Positions 46,210 through 53,681 of a DNA stretch of 64,000 nucleotides are shown here, piece by piece; within the stretch, counting starts at the first letter, position 1, and the number at the start of each line of letters is the position of its first letter. Under the pieces are notes generated by a model. That model had not been told where the DNA came from and made no database searches. It was given only the letters and a program-made list of their open reading frames with translations. Source of the stretch: Pseudomonadota bacterium (lineage in GTDB: Bacteria; Pseudomonadota; Gammaproteobacteria; Pseudomonadales; Moraxellaceae); the NCBI GenBank assembly GCA_021851865.1, contig JAJZBU010000005.1, forward strand, positions 1 through 64,000, in the 5' to 3' direction. The position numbers and the translations under genes are program-made.

Positions 46210-46713
46210 ATGCCTCGTTTCTTTTTCATGGCTCTGATGGGGGCGCTGGCGCTGCCTGTCTTGGCGGACAGTGCAGATGGCGTGGACCAGTACGTCGGCG
46301 TTGGCTCCTTCAATAACGGACTTTTCGGCGATTATCAGATCGGCAACAAATACGGCAACATCGAGCTGCGGGCAGGGCAATTCCGTCAGATGGGTGGGGG
46401 CTGGAATTTCAACATGAGCGTTCGTCGCTACATCGAGCAGGACGCCAATGTCGATGGTTTCTATGTCGGTGGCTATGTCGGTCAGGTGGATGTGATCCAG
46501 GTCGGTAGCAACCTCGTGAGTCGTACCGGCGCCGGTTTCGAGATGGGTTATCAGTGGGTCAGTCCCTACGTCAAGGAAGAACTCTTCGGCGGCCTTGGCA
46601 TCGATCGGCAGGAGTCACAGGGTACTTCGGCCGTGCAGGCGACGCCGTCGTTTCTCGTCGGCGTCTCGGTGTCCCTCAATCTGCATCCCAAACGTAGGGC
46701 TTTGTCGCACTGA
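46210..46713 (+). CDS. YfaZ-like outer membrane beta-barrel protein
   Basis: A 167-residue protein with a signal peptide (FFFMALMGALALPVLA) and alternating beta strands with aromatic ends (GNIELRAGQFRQMGGGWNFN, SRTGAGFEMGYQWVSPYVKE) closing with VGVSVSLNLHPK. The pattern fits a small eight-stranded barrel of the YfaZ type. Function unknown. Transcribed alone between pdxB and the diguanylate cyclases. Confidence 0.7.
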   Translation: MPRFFFMALMGALALPVLADSADGVDQYVGVGSFNNGLFGDYQIGNKYGNIELRAGQFRQMGGGWNFNMSVRRYIEQDANVDGFYVGGYVGQVDVIQVGSNLVSRTGAGFEMGYQWVSPYVKEELFGGLGIDRQESQGTSAVQATPSFLVGVSVSLNLHPKRRALSH

Positions 46714-46827
46714 GCTTGGTCAGGCGGGTCAGCGTGATGGCCGTCGAGAAAATGACGCTGGTCAAATCGCGATGACGGTGTTAGTCTGAACTATCCGATT
46801 GTACGCAAGCCAAGGAGATGGTCCTTC

Positions 46828-48027
46828 GTGCAGGTCGAGGCTCAGCAAGAACAACAAAAAATCGCGCCTCTCCTGCAGCCGCTCGCTGCTGACGCGCCAT
46901 TCCTGACGGAAGATCGCGCTCGGGCGCTGACCGTTGGCGTCGTCCTTTATATTTTCTTCTCCGCTCTCGACTATTTCTGCTTGGAGCGCTCCGTGCCTTA
47001 TGCCGCGCTCCTGCGGAGTTCGGTGGCGGCCCTCTTGCTTTTTGCCCTCTGGCGTTATGCCCGCGATGTACGACGTCAGGAGGTCTTTGATCGTCTGCAG
47101 TGTCTGCTCAGCATCACGGCGGCCTTGACCATCGAGTATGCGTCGGCGCTGGCGCCGGCTTCCCTGCATGAGCTCTACTTGGTCGGACTTCTTCTATCCT
47201 GGGTCTTCACCGCCTTGCTCATGCAGTTGAGCTTGCGCTGGATGTGGCCGATGATGGCTTTCGCCTTTCTCCTGCATAATTTTGTCGGCATCTTGCATGA
47301 ACAGCCGCTGCGCCAGGCTTTTCTCGATGATGCCTGCATGATCGTCGGCGCCAGCATGATCGCCTACGCCGCCTATCTGATGGCGCGCACGCAGACCCTG
47401 ATGCGTCAGGAGATGCAGCGCGCCCACCGGCACTTCATTCAGTTGCAGGAAGTGAATGCACGTCTGGAGGAACTGTCGACGCGCGATCCTCTCACCAATC
47501 TGGAGAACAGGCGCAGTTTTGAGGATCGCTATGATGCCGAGTGGCGGCGTTGTTTCCGTGCCCGGCAGATGCTCGGCGTCATGGTCATCGACGTCGATCA
47601 CTTCAAGCAGTACAACGACAGTTGTGGCCATATCGCGGGTGATCAGTGTCTGCGTCGCGTCGCCGATGTCATCGCCTGCGCCGCGCGGCGGCCTGGGGAT
47701 ATCGTGGCGCGCTTTGGTGGCGAAGAATTCGTCGTGGTGTGGCCGCAGGCGCGCCTCGATGACTTCCTGCAGGAAGCGGAGCGGCTCTGCGCGGCGGTGC
47801 GCGACCAGGCCATCGTTCATCCGGTAGCCCCCGGTGGCCGGGTCACTGTTTCCATCGGTATCGCCTGTCATGTCCCGGATACGGAGATCGGGCCGCGGCG
47901 TCTGTTCGAATCGGCGGATGCGGCGCTCTACCGCGCCAAGCATCAGGGACGCGATCGCGTCGAATTCGAGGAAATAGGCGACAGCGACCGTGATGCACTC
48001 TTTGTCCGTCAGTGTGTCATCGGCTGA
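46828..48027 (+). CDS. Membrane diguanylate cyclase 1
   Basis: Makes c-di-GMP from two GTP. The 399-residue protein has an N-terminal membrane domain of about five or six helices (ALTVGVVLYIFFSALDYFCL, MMAFAFLLHNFVGIL) and a C-terminal GGDEF domain starting LSTRDPLTNLENRRSF. The active motif is GGEEF (ARFGGEEFVVVW) and the inhibitory I-site RPGD lies five residues before it, so feedback control is expected. GTG start with AAGGAG 10 bases upstream. A similar cyclase follows 43 bp downstream. Confidence 0.95.
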   Translation: MQVEAQQEQQKIAPLLQPLAADAPFLTEDRARALTVGVVLYIFFSALDYFCLERSVPYAALLRSSVAALLLFALWRYARDVRRQEVFDRLQCLLSITAALTIEYASALAPASLHELYLVGLLLSWVFTALLMQLSLRWMWPMMAFAFLLHNFVGILHEQPLRQAFLDDACMIVGASMIAYAAYLMARTQTLMRQEMQRAHRHFIQLQEVNARLEELSTRDPLTNLENRRSFEDRYDAEWRRCFRARQMLGVMVIDVDHFKQYNDSCGHIAGDQCLRRVADVIACAARRPGDIVARFGGEEFVVVWPQARLDDFLQEAERLCAAVRDQAIVHPVAPGGRVTVSIGIACHVPDTEIGPRRLFESADAALYRAKHQGRDRVEFEEIGDSDRDALFVRQCVIG

Positions 48028-48070
48028 AGCCTCTATACTGTTCTGAGACGAACAGTGAGCGGGGGCAATC

Positions 48071-49282
48071 TTGAATCCCTGGCAGGCGGAGCGTGGACTG
48101 ATCACGGCTTGGCCGATGCGCTGGCATTTTCCTGCCGAGCTCGAACAGCAGTATCGTGACTGGTTCATGCAGCGTTATGAGGTACAGCTGCGCTTTGGCA
48201 TCATCGCCGGTGTCGTCGTCTTTTTTGCGGCCGGCATCGTCGATCCCCTCTTTTTATCCCCGACGCAGGCTTCCCGGCTCCTGTACTGGCGCTATGGCGT
48301 GATGTTGCCGGCGGCCTTGGCGCTGCTCGCTGGCATCTTCTCCGCCAGCTTCTTGCGGCATCAACAGGTCTTTCTTTGGCTAACGGCTTTTTTGGCGCAG
48401 TTGGGCCTGCTTTTGCTGGCATCGGCGGTGGCCGGACAGGCGCGCCTGGTGTTCGTGCTCGGCATGGCCATGGCCTTGTTCTATGCGCTGGTCTTTCTGC
48501 GCCTGCGCCTGCCTGGTATCGTTCTGCTGATCGTTCTCGTTCATCTGCAGACCTATGTGGCAGCGCACGCGCTCTGGCGCGTGCCGGCGCTCGGCATGGC
48601 GCAGTTCGTGATGCTCGAGGGGCTGATGTTGCTCGGTCTGTTCGCCGCCTATGGCGGAGCCTATCAGGCGCGCCAGACTTTTCTTCTCGAGCGCGACGTC
48701 CTGCATCGGCAGGTGCGTCTGACCGAGATGCGCGATCGTTTCCAGCATATGAGCGAGCACGACGCGCTGACCGGCTTGTACAATCGGCGTGCTCTGCTCG
48801 AGCGTCTCGACCAGGAGTGGGGGCGGGCGCATCGCTATGGCTACCCGGTGGCCATGGTGATGATCGATATCGACTATTTCAAGCAATACAACGATCGCTA
48901 TGGGCATCTCGCCGGCGACGCCATGCTGCAGCGCGTCGCCGAGGTCTTGCGCACAGCGCAGCGGCGCCCGGGGGATCTGGCGGTGCGCTGGGGTGGCGAT
49001 GAGTTTTTGCTGTTGTGGCCAGGCACGCAGCAGGAGGAGGCCGCGGTACTCGCCCGGCAGCTGTTGCAGCAGATTCAGGGGCTGGCGATCGAGCATGAGG
49101 CAGCCCCGGCGCGGCGGGTCAGCTTGAGTTTCGGGGTGGCGGCGATGTTGACGCAGGAGGGCGATGACGAGCTTTTGGTGCATCGCGCCGATACCGCCCT
49201 CTACGCCGCCAAGGCGGCTGGGCGTGATCGTGTCGCAGTTTATCAGTCGACGATGGCGACACAGGCTTTGACAAGTGATTGA
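48071..49282 (+). CDS. Membrane diguanylate cyclase 2
   Basis: A 403-residue homologue of the preceding cyclase, with TTG start. N-terminal membrane domain with about six helices (FGIIAGVVVFFAAGIVDPLF, LFYALVFLRLRLPGIVLLIV), then a GGDEF domain (HDALTGLYNRRALLERLDQE) with intact GGDEF (RWGGDEFLLLW) and I-site RPGD. The same order and similar length suggest tandem duplication followed by divergence of the sensor half. Signals unknown. Confidence 0.94.
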   Translation: MNPWQAERGLITAWPMRWHFPAELEQQYRDWFMQRYEVQLRFGIIAGVVVFFAAGIVDPLFLSPTQASRLLYWRYGVMLPAALALLAGIFSASFLRHQQVFLWLTAFLAQLGLLLLASAVAGQARLVFVLGMAMALFYALVFLRLRLPGIVLLIVLVHLQTYVAAHALWRVPALGMAQFVMLEGLMLLGLFAAYGGAYQARQTFLLERDVLHRQVRLTEMRDRFQHMSEHDALTGLYNRRALLERLDQEWGRAHRYGYPVAMVMIDIDYFKQYNDRYGHLAGDAMLQRVAEVLRTAQRRPGDLAVRWGGDEFLLLWPGTQQEEAAVLARQLLQQIQGLAIEHEAAPARRVSLSFGVAAMLTQEGDDELLVHRADTALYAAKAAGRDRVAVYQSTMATQALTSD

Positions 49283-49305
49283 GCTGCCCCTATCATGGCG
49301 CCCCT

Positions 49306-49842
49306 ATGTCTACCGCACAGCTTCCTCACAGGGTCGATCCGGCGTCGTGGGCCGATCGTGGTATGCGTCTGTCGCTCGATCTTGCAGCGTCGGTCTTTCC
49401 GCGCCTGCAGCAAGCGCTGCAGACGGAGGCGAGGGTGCAGTTGGAGCTGTTCTGGCTGCGCGATCCGCGTCGTCACGCCGTCCTCGAGTTGCGCATGCAG
49501 GGGCATTGGCCCGTGCAGTGCCAACGCTGTATGGAGACGATGGATCTGGTCGTCGATGAGTCGGTGCGCCTGCATCTTCTGCAGGCCGAGGCCGATGTGG
49601 CGCGGCTCGATGAGAACGAGGACTATGTGGTGCTCGACGAACAGGGAGAGCTAGATCTGCCCGAGGTCGTCGAAGACGAGTTGCTGCTGTGCTTGCCCCT
49701 GGTGGCCAAGCATGAGCATTGTGACGAGGCGATGCCGCTCGTGTCGGCCGAAGCCCCCGTCGTGGAAGAAAAAAAGAGGCCTTTTGCCGGCCTCGCTGAT
49801 CTGCGCAATGCGCTGCAGCGCGATCAGGATCGTGAAGTTTGA
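49306..49842 (+). CDS. yceD: YceD/DUF177 family protein
   Basis: A 178-residue protein with the family CxxC motif (HWPVQCQRCMETMDL) and the acidic conserved tail region (ENEDYVVLDEQGELDLPEVV, EDELLLCLPLVAKHEHC). YceD is genetically linked to 23S rRNA maturation or ribosome assembly and nearly always precedes rpmF, as here (24 bp). The start is the ATG at 49306; the frame is open to 49279. Confidence 0.93.
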   Translation: MSTAQLPHRVDPASWADRGMRLSLDLAASVFPRLQQALQTEARVQLELFWLRDPRRHAVLELRMQGHWPVQCQRCMETMDLVVDESVRLHLLQAEADVARLDENEDYVVLDEQGELDLPEVVEDELLLCLPLVAKHEHCDEAMPLVSAEAPVVEEKKRPFAGLADLRNALQRDQDREV

Positions 49843-49866
49843 AGGGGCTTTCCCCGGGAGTAGAGC

Positions 49867-50052
49867 ATGGCTGTTCAACAAAATCGTAAGACCCGTTCCC
49901 GTCGCGACATGCGTCGTGCCCATGATGCCCTCACCGGGCCGGCGCTGAGCGTCGACAAGGAGACGGGTGAGACGCATCGTCGTCATCATGTGACCAAGGA
50001 CGGCTTCTACCGTGGCCGGCAGTTGTTCACGGTGGCTCAGGACGAAGAATAA
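49867..50052 (+). CDS. rpmF: 50S ribosomal protein L32
   Basis: A 61-residue ribosomal protein starting [20 protein letters not shown] with GALS-like [20 protein letters not shown] and DGFYRGRQL at the end. It has no zinc-binding Cys pairs, as usual in gammaproteobacterial L32. plsX starts 2 bp after its stop, the conserved rpmF-plsX pairing that links ribosome and lipid synthesis. Confidence 0.96.
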   Translation: MAVQQNRKTRSRRDMRRAHDALTGPALSVDKETGETHRRHHVTKDGFYRGRQLFTVAQDEE

Positions 50053-50054
50053 CC

Positions 50055-51053
50055 ATGGCGGCTGTCATCCTCGCCGTTGATGCCATGGGCGGGGATCATG
50101 GCCCTGGTGTCACGGTTCCAGCGTCCCTGGAACTGCTGCGTTCCTATCCCGAGTGCTCCATCATCCTGGTCGGTGATGAGGCTAGCATGCACGCCCTCCT
50201 GCCTTATCGGTGGCGTCAGGATCCGCGCCTGCGCCTCCTGCACACGGAGGAGGTGGTCACTTCCGATGATTCGGTCGTCGTCGCCCTGCGCAAGAAAAAG
50301 CGCTCCTCCATGCGTCTGGCCCTTGAGCTGGTCGAGCAGGCGCAAGCGCACGTGGCGGTCAGCGCCGGCAACACCGGCGCCCTCATGGCGCTCGCCAAAA
50401 ACATTCTGAAAACGCATCCTGCCATCGATCGACCGGCCATTCTCACGGCTTTGCCGACGCAGCAAGGCTCCTGTCAGATGCTCGACCTCGGCGCCAATGT
50501 CGATGCCCAACCCGAGCATTTGCTGCAGTTTGCCCGTATGGGTGACATCGTCGCGCGTTGCCTGGCCGGCCAGGAGCGGCCGCGTGTCGCTTTGCTCAAC
50601 ATCGGCGAAGAGGACATCAAGGGCAATGAGGTGATCAAAAAAGCGCATCGCCTGTTGCAGGAGAGCCCGCTCCACTACATCGGCTATGTCGAGGGCGATG
50701 GCATTTTCAAAGGCGAGGCTGACGTCGTCGTCTGTGATGGTTTTGTCGGCAACATCGCGCTCAAGGTCTCGGAAGGGGTGGCGCGCATGCTGGCGCAGCG
50801 CATCCGCGCCGAGATCGACCGCAGCTGGTGGCGCAAGGCGGTCGGTGGGCTGGCCTGGCCCATCTGGCAAGGACTCAAGCGCCAGATGGATCCGGCTCTT
50901 TATAACGGTGCCAGCTTGGTGGGTTTGCGCGGTCTGGTCGTGAAAAGCCACGGCGGCGCATCACAGGCGGCTTTTTACAACGCACTCGCCGTCGCTCTGC
51001 GGGAAGTCGAGCATGATGTTCCCGGCTTGATGTTGCGCGAGCTGGCGCAGTGA
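50055..51053 (+). CDS. plsX: Phosphate acyltransferase PlsX
   Basis: Makes acyl-phosphate from acyl-ACP for glycerolipid synthesis. The 332-residue protein begins ILAVDAMGGDHGPGVTVPAS and has VSAGNTGALMALAKNIL, LDLGANVDAQPEHLLQFA, LLNIGEEDIKGNE and FDVVVCDGF-like ADVVVCDGFVGNIALKVSEG. It lies between rpmF and fabD in the standard cluster. Confidence 0.97.
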   Translation: MAAVILAVDAMGGDHGPGVTVPASLELLRSYPECSIILVGDEASMHALLPYRWRQDPRLRLLHTEEVVTSDDSVVVALRKKKRSSMRLALELVEQAQAHVAVSAGNTGALMALAKNILKTHPAIDRPAILTALPTQQGSCQMLDLGANVDAQPEHLLQFARMGDIVARCLAGQERPRVALLNIGEEDIKGNEVIKKAHRLLQESPLHYIGYVEGDGIFKGEADVVVCDGFVGNIALKVSEGVARMLAQRIRAEIDRSWWRKAVGGLAWPIWQGLKRQMDPALYNGASLVGLRGLVVKSHGGASQAAFYNALAVALREVEHDVPGLMLRELAQ

Positions 51054-51076
51054 TGCTAACGCGAGGAGCATGAGCT

Positions 51077-52009
51077 ATGGCGTGGGCGATGGTGTTTCCT
51101 GGTCAGGGTTCGCAATCTCTCGGCATGTTGGACGATGCCCTGCCGCACCCGGTCGTCGCCGCGACCCTGGCGCAGGCCTCTGAGATTCTGGCCACCGACG
51201 TGCCGGCTCTGATGCGGGAAGGCCCGATCGAACAGCTCAATCGCACGGAGTGGACGCAGCCCATCCTGTTGGCCGCCAGCGTCGCGCTCTATCGGCTGTG
51301 GCGGGCGGAGGGCGGCGCGGAGCCGGACTATATGGCCGGGCACAGCCTGGGCGAGTACAGCGCCCTCGTCTGCGCCGGCGCGCTCGACTATGTCGAAGCC
51401 CTGGCGCTGGTGCGCGAGCGTGGCCGCTTGATGCAGTCGGCGGTGCCGGCGGGGGTTGGGCTGATGGCTGCCATCCTCGGACTGGAGGACACCAAGGTGG
51501 TGGAGGTCTGCCGCGCGGCGAGCGGGCCTTCCGGTGTCGTCGAGGCGGTCAATTTCAATGCGCCGGGTCAGGTCGTCATCGCCGGTCACCGCGCTGCGGT
51601 CGAACTCGCCATGCACGCTTGCAAGGAGGCGGGTGCCAAGCGCGCGCTCGAGCTGGCGGTGAGTGTGCCGGCGCACAGTTCCCTCATGCAGCCGGCGGCA
51701 GAACGGCTCGCCATACCTCTGGCCGCGTGTCATTTGCAACGGCCACGGATCACCGTGCTGCACAATGTCGACGCGGCGCCGGCGGACGATGTCGCCGACT
51801 TGCAACACCGCCTCCTGCGTCAGTTGCATCAGCCGGTGCAATGGGTCGCGACCGGGGAGGCTCTGCGCGCCCGAGAGGTGACGCAGGTTCTCGAGTGCGG
51901 TCCCGGCAAGGTGCTGGTCGGTTTGATGAAGCGCATCGCCGGGCTGCAGGCTCTGCCCATGGACGGCGCTTCCGCGCGCGCCGAAGCGCACGCCGCTTTA
52001 TCGGCGTGA
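51077..52009 (+). CDS. fabD: Malonyl-CoA:ACP transacylase
   Basis: Loads malonate onto ACP for fatty-acid elongation. The 310-residue protein has the quintet VFPGQGSQ, the serine motif GHSLGEYSAL, NFNAPGQVVIAG and the second active site VSVPAHSSLMQPA. A GAGGAG Shine-Dalgarno precedes the start. In most relatives fabG follows at once; here it is 3.7 kb away, behind an inserted lipid gene island. The last bases overlap the convergent 348-residue gene. Confidence 0.97.
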   Translation: MAWAMVFPGQGSQSLGMLDDALPHPVVAATLAQASEILATDVPALMREGPIEQLNRTEWTQPILLAASVALYRLWRAEGGAEPDYMAGHSLGEYSALVCAGALDYVEALALVRERGRLMQSAVPAGVGLMAAILGLEDTKVVEVCRAASGPSGVVEAVNFNAPGQVVIAGHRAAVELAMHACKEAGAKRALELAVSVPAHSSLMQPAAERLAIPLAACHLQRPRITVLHNVDAAPADDVADLQHRLLRQLHQPVQWVATGEALRAREVTQVLECGPGKVLVGLMKRIAGLQALPMDGASARAEAHAALSA

Positions 52010-53044
52010 AGGGCGCGCGGCGATGATCTCGGCCTCGTACGTGGTGCCGGCCGTGTGCTCGGGCAAGAGCGTCTCCAGTTCGCAGCGGTCGCTGTGCAGG
52101 CGGCGGATCAGCCGTCCTGCATGCGTGTAGAGGTTGAGCTCAAGCTGGGCGAATTTGGTGTTGCGCACGACGCTGCGGCTGCCGTCGGGATGCTCATAGT
52201 GCAGTCCGACCCAGGCGCAGACGCCGGGCGGGGCGGCGTCGACGCGGACGCGCAAGCGGTGTTCGTCATTGACCAGATCGACGTGCCAATGTTCGTCATC
52301 GAGACGCGTGACGCGCTGGCGCGGTGCGCGCAGCAGACTGTCAAAACGATGCCAGCGTCCGGCCAGATGGAGACAGGCCAGAGACAGCGGCGGAGTGATG
52401 ATATGTCGACGGGCCAAGGCCAAGTGTGCGCTCAGGCCGTCGAAATAAGCATCGTCGGCGGCGAATTCAGTACAGTTGGCGTAGGCGTAGCGGTAGGCGT
52501 GCTCGCGCCCCCAGTTGTGACCGTTCATGCCGACCCAGCGTCCGTGCAAGAGAAGATCGCCGAAACGCAGGCTGCCCTGCAGGACGAGGCGGCTTTGCAC
52601 GGTGAGAATTTTCTTCTTCGGCCAGGGCGTGTGATACCAGAGCTGGGCCGGAAAGTGGTAGAGCGTCTGCCCTTGCGCCTGGCAAGTCCAGTCCCAGCTC
52701 ACCGTCTGCCCATTTTCAGTGATGCAACCCTGCAGCTGCGTCGGCGTGATCTGGCTGTAGGCCGAGTCAGCGTGACCGAGGCGAGCCTGTTGCCAGTCGC
52801 CGGGCAGGGCATCGGCGCTGAGCGTCTGCTGCTGATGCAGGACCTGGGCGCTGGCGTTCTGGCGATCGAAGAGGATGAAGGCCAGGTCGAGCTGCATGGC
52901 GGATTCGCCGTATCGCCGCAACAGATTGTGCTTCAACCAGAAGGCGTAGCGGCCATCACTCGACGTGGCGCGAAAATAAAAAGACTCATAGAGCCCATCG
53001 CGACTGGTGCGCATCATCACCGCACTGGCCTTGCGCATGTTCAC
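51998..53044 (-). CDS. Lipocalin-like (CrtC/AttH-type) protein, tentative
   Basis: A 348-residue soluble protein without signal peptide. Beta-rich segments with aromatic ends (LYESFYFRATSSDGRYAFWL, LQGSLRFGDLLLHGRWVGMN) lead to GHNWGREHAYRYAYANCTEF, a motif reminiscent of the two-lipocalin fold of hydroxyneurosporene hydratase/AttH-like proteins. The resemblance is weak and is from memory. It overlaps the upstream 143-residue gene by 4 bp and fabD at its 3' end by 12 bp. A role with the divergent GMC oxidoreductase in handling a hydrophobic substrate is inferred. Confidence 0.6.
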   Translation of the reverse strand: MNMRKASAVMMRTSRDGLYESFYFRATSSDGRYAFWLKHNLLRRYGESAMQLDLAFILFDRQNASAQVLHQQQTLSADALPGDWQQARLGHADSAYSQITPTQLQGCITENGQTVSWDWTCQAQGQTLYHFPAQLWYHTPWPKKKILTVQSRLVLQGSLRFGDLLLHGRWVGMNGHNWGREHAYRYAYANCTEFAADDAYFDGLSAHLALARRHIITPPLSLACLHLAGRWHRFDSLLRAPRQRVTRLDDEHWHVDLVNDEHRLRVRVDAAPPGVCAWVGLHYEHPDGSRSVVRNTKFAQLELNLYTHAGRLIRRLHSDRCELETLLPEHTAGTTYEAEIIAARPSRR

Positions 53045-53472
53045 GGCTCCAGAAGTAGACGCAGGGACTGCAGGGGAAACTGATAGAGGGGCTGCTCATA
53101 GCGGATCTGTGCTTGGGCGAGGATGGCATCGCCTTGATACACGGTCATCGGACAGGTGATCAGGGATTCGCGCAGACCGCATAGTCGATAGGTTTTGTGG
53201 CCGATGAGATCGATACGGCCGCGACCGGGTAGCTCGACGTGCAGGCGGTAGTGCGGGCCGCCTAGCGCCAGACGCAGCGTCCCGCTGAGGGCGAGGGGCG
53301 GGTGTCCGGGCAGCTGCAACTGTCCTTCGACTTGACGTTCGCCACCGAAGCGCAGCACCTGTCGGCTGAAAGCGCGTAGATCCAGGGACATGGGCTCGGG
53401 CTGTGCGGCGTCTCGCCAGTGGATCCAGCCACGCATGTGTTCCTGAATGAGCAGTCCGCGAATACCGAACAT
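53041..53472 (-). CDS. Beta-rich protein possibly related to a GMC oxidase-associated domain
   Basis: A 143-residue protein, strongly beta (LPGHPPLALSGTLRLALGGP, YRLHVELPGRGRIDLIGHKT). The segment GRIDLIGHKTYRL and the following strand pattern recall the extra domain of some cholesterol-oxidase-like GMC proteins (LxGxK), which the adjacent GMC oxidoreductase lacks. This is a guess from pattern. The start has AGGAGA upstream. First gene of a two-gene minus-strand operon, divergent from the GMC gene across shared GTCACCC repeats. Confidence 0.6.
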   Translation of the reverse strand: MFGIRGLLIQEHMRGWIHWRDAAQPEPMSLDLRAFSRQVLRFGGERQVEGQLQLPGHPPLALSGTLRLALGGPHYRLHVELPGRGRIDLIGHKTYRLCGLRESLITCPMTVYQGDAILAQAQIRYEQPLYQFPLQSLRLLLEP

Positions 53473-53497
53473 GGCCTATCTCCTGTTTTCTGTTGAT

Positions 53498-53560
53498 GTC
53501 ACCCTGAAGATTATGTCACCCTAAAAATCATATATCTTTTTGTAGTAATATCCGGGTGAC
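53498..53560. promoter_or_regulatory. GTCACCC repeats in the divergent lipid-island promoter
   Basis: ATGTCACCCT occurs twice (GTCACCC at 53498-53504 and 53515-53521, 17 bp apart) and inverted GGGTGAC once (53554-53560). They flank an AT-rich core with TATGAT on the minus strand. The layout fits a regulator operator controlling both divergent transcripts. Confidence 0.55.
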
Positions 53561-53600
53561 GTGAGTCTGTCAATCGCCGACGCCGATGGGGTATCCACGC

Positions 53601-53656
53601 GTCGGACCACCCGTTTTTGCGCGCGGGGCTCCATCCAATTTTATGATTGGATGGGA
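53601..53656. repeat. Dispersed hairpin repeat, copy B
   Basis: Near-identical to 30755-30810, with the core 53607-53654 differing at one base of 48. The hairpin CCATCCAAT-tttatg-ATTGGATGG (53631-53654) falls 27 bp before the GMC start codon, inside its likely leader. Confidence 0.7.
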
Positions 53657-53681
53657 CCAGTCAGGGACAGGAGGGTGATCG

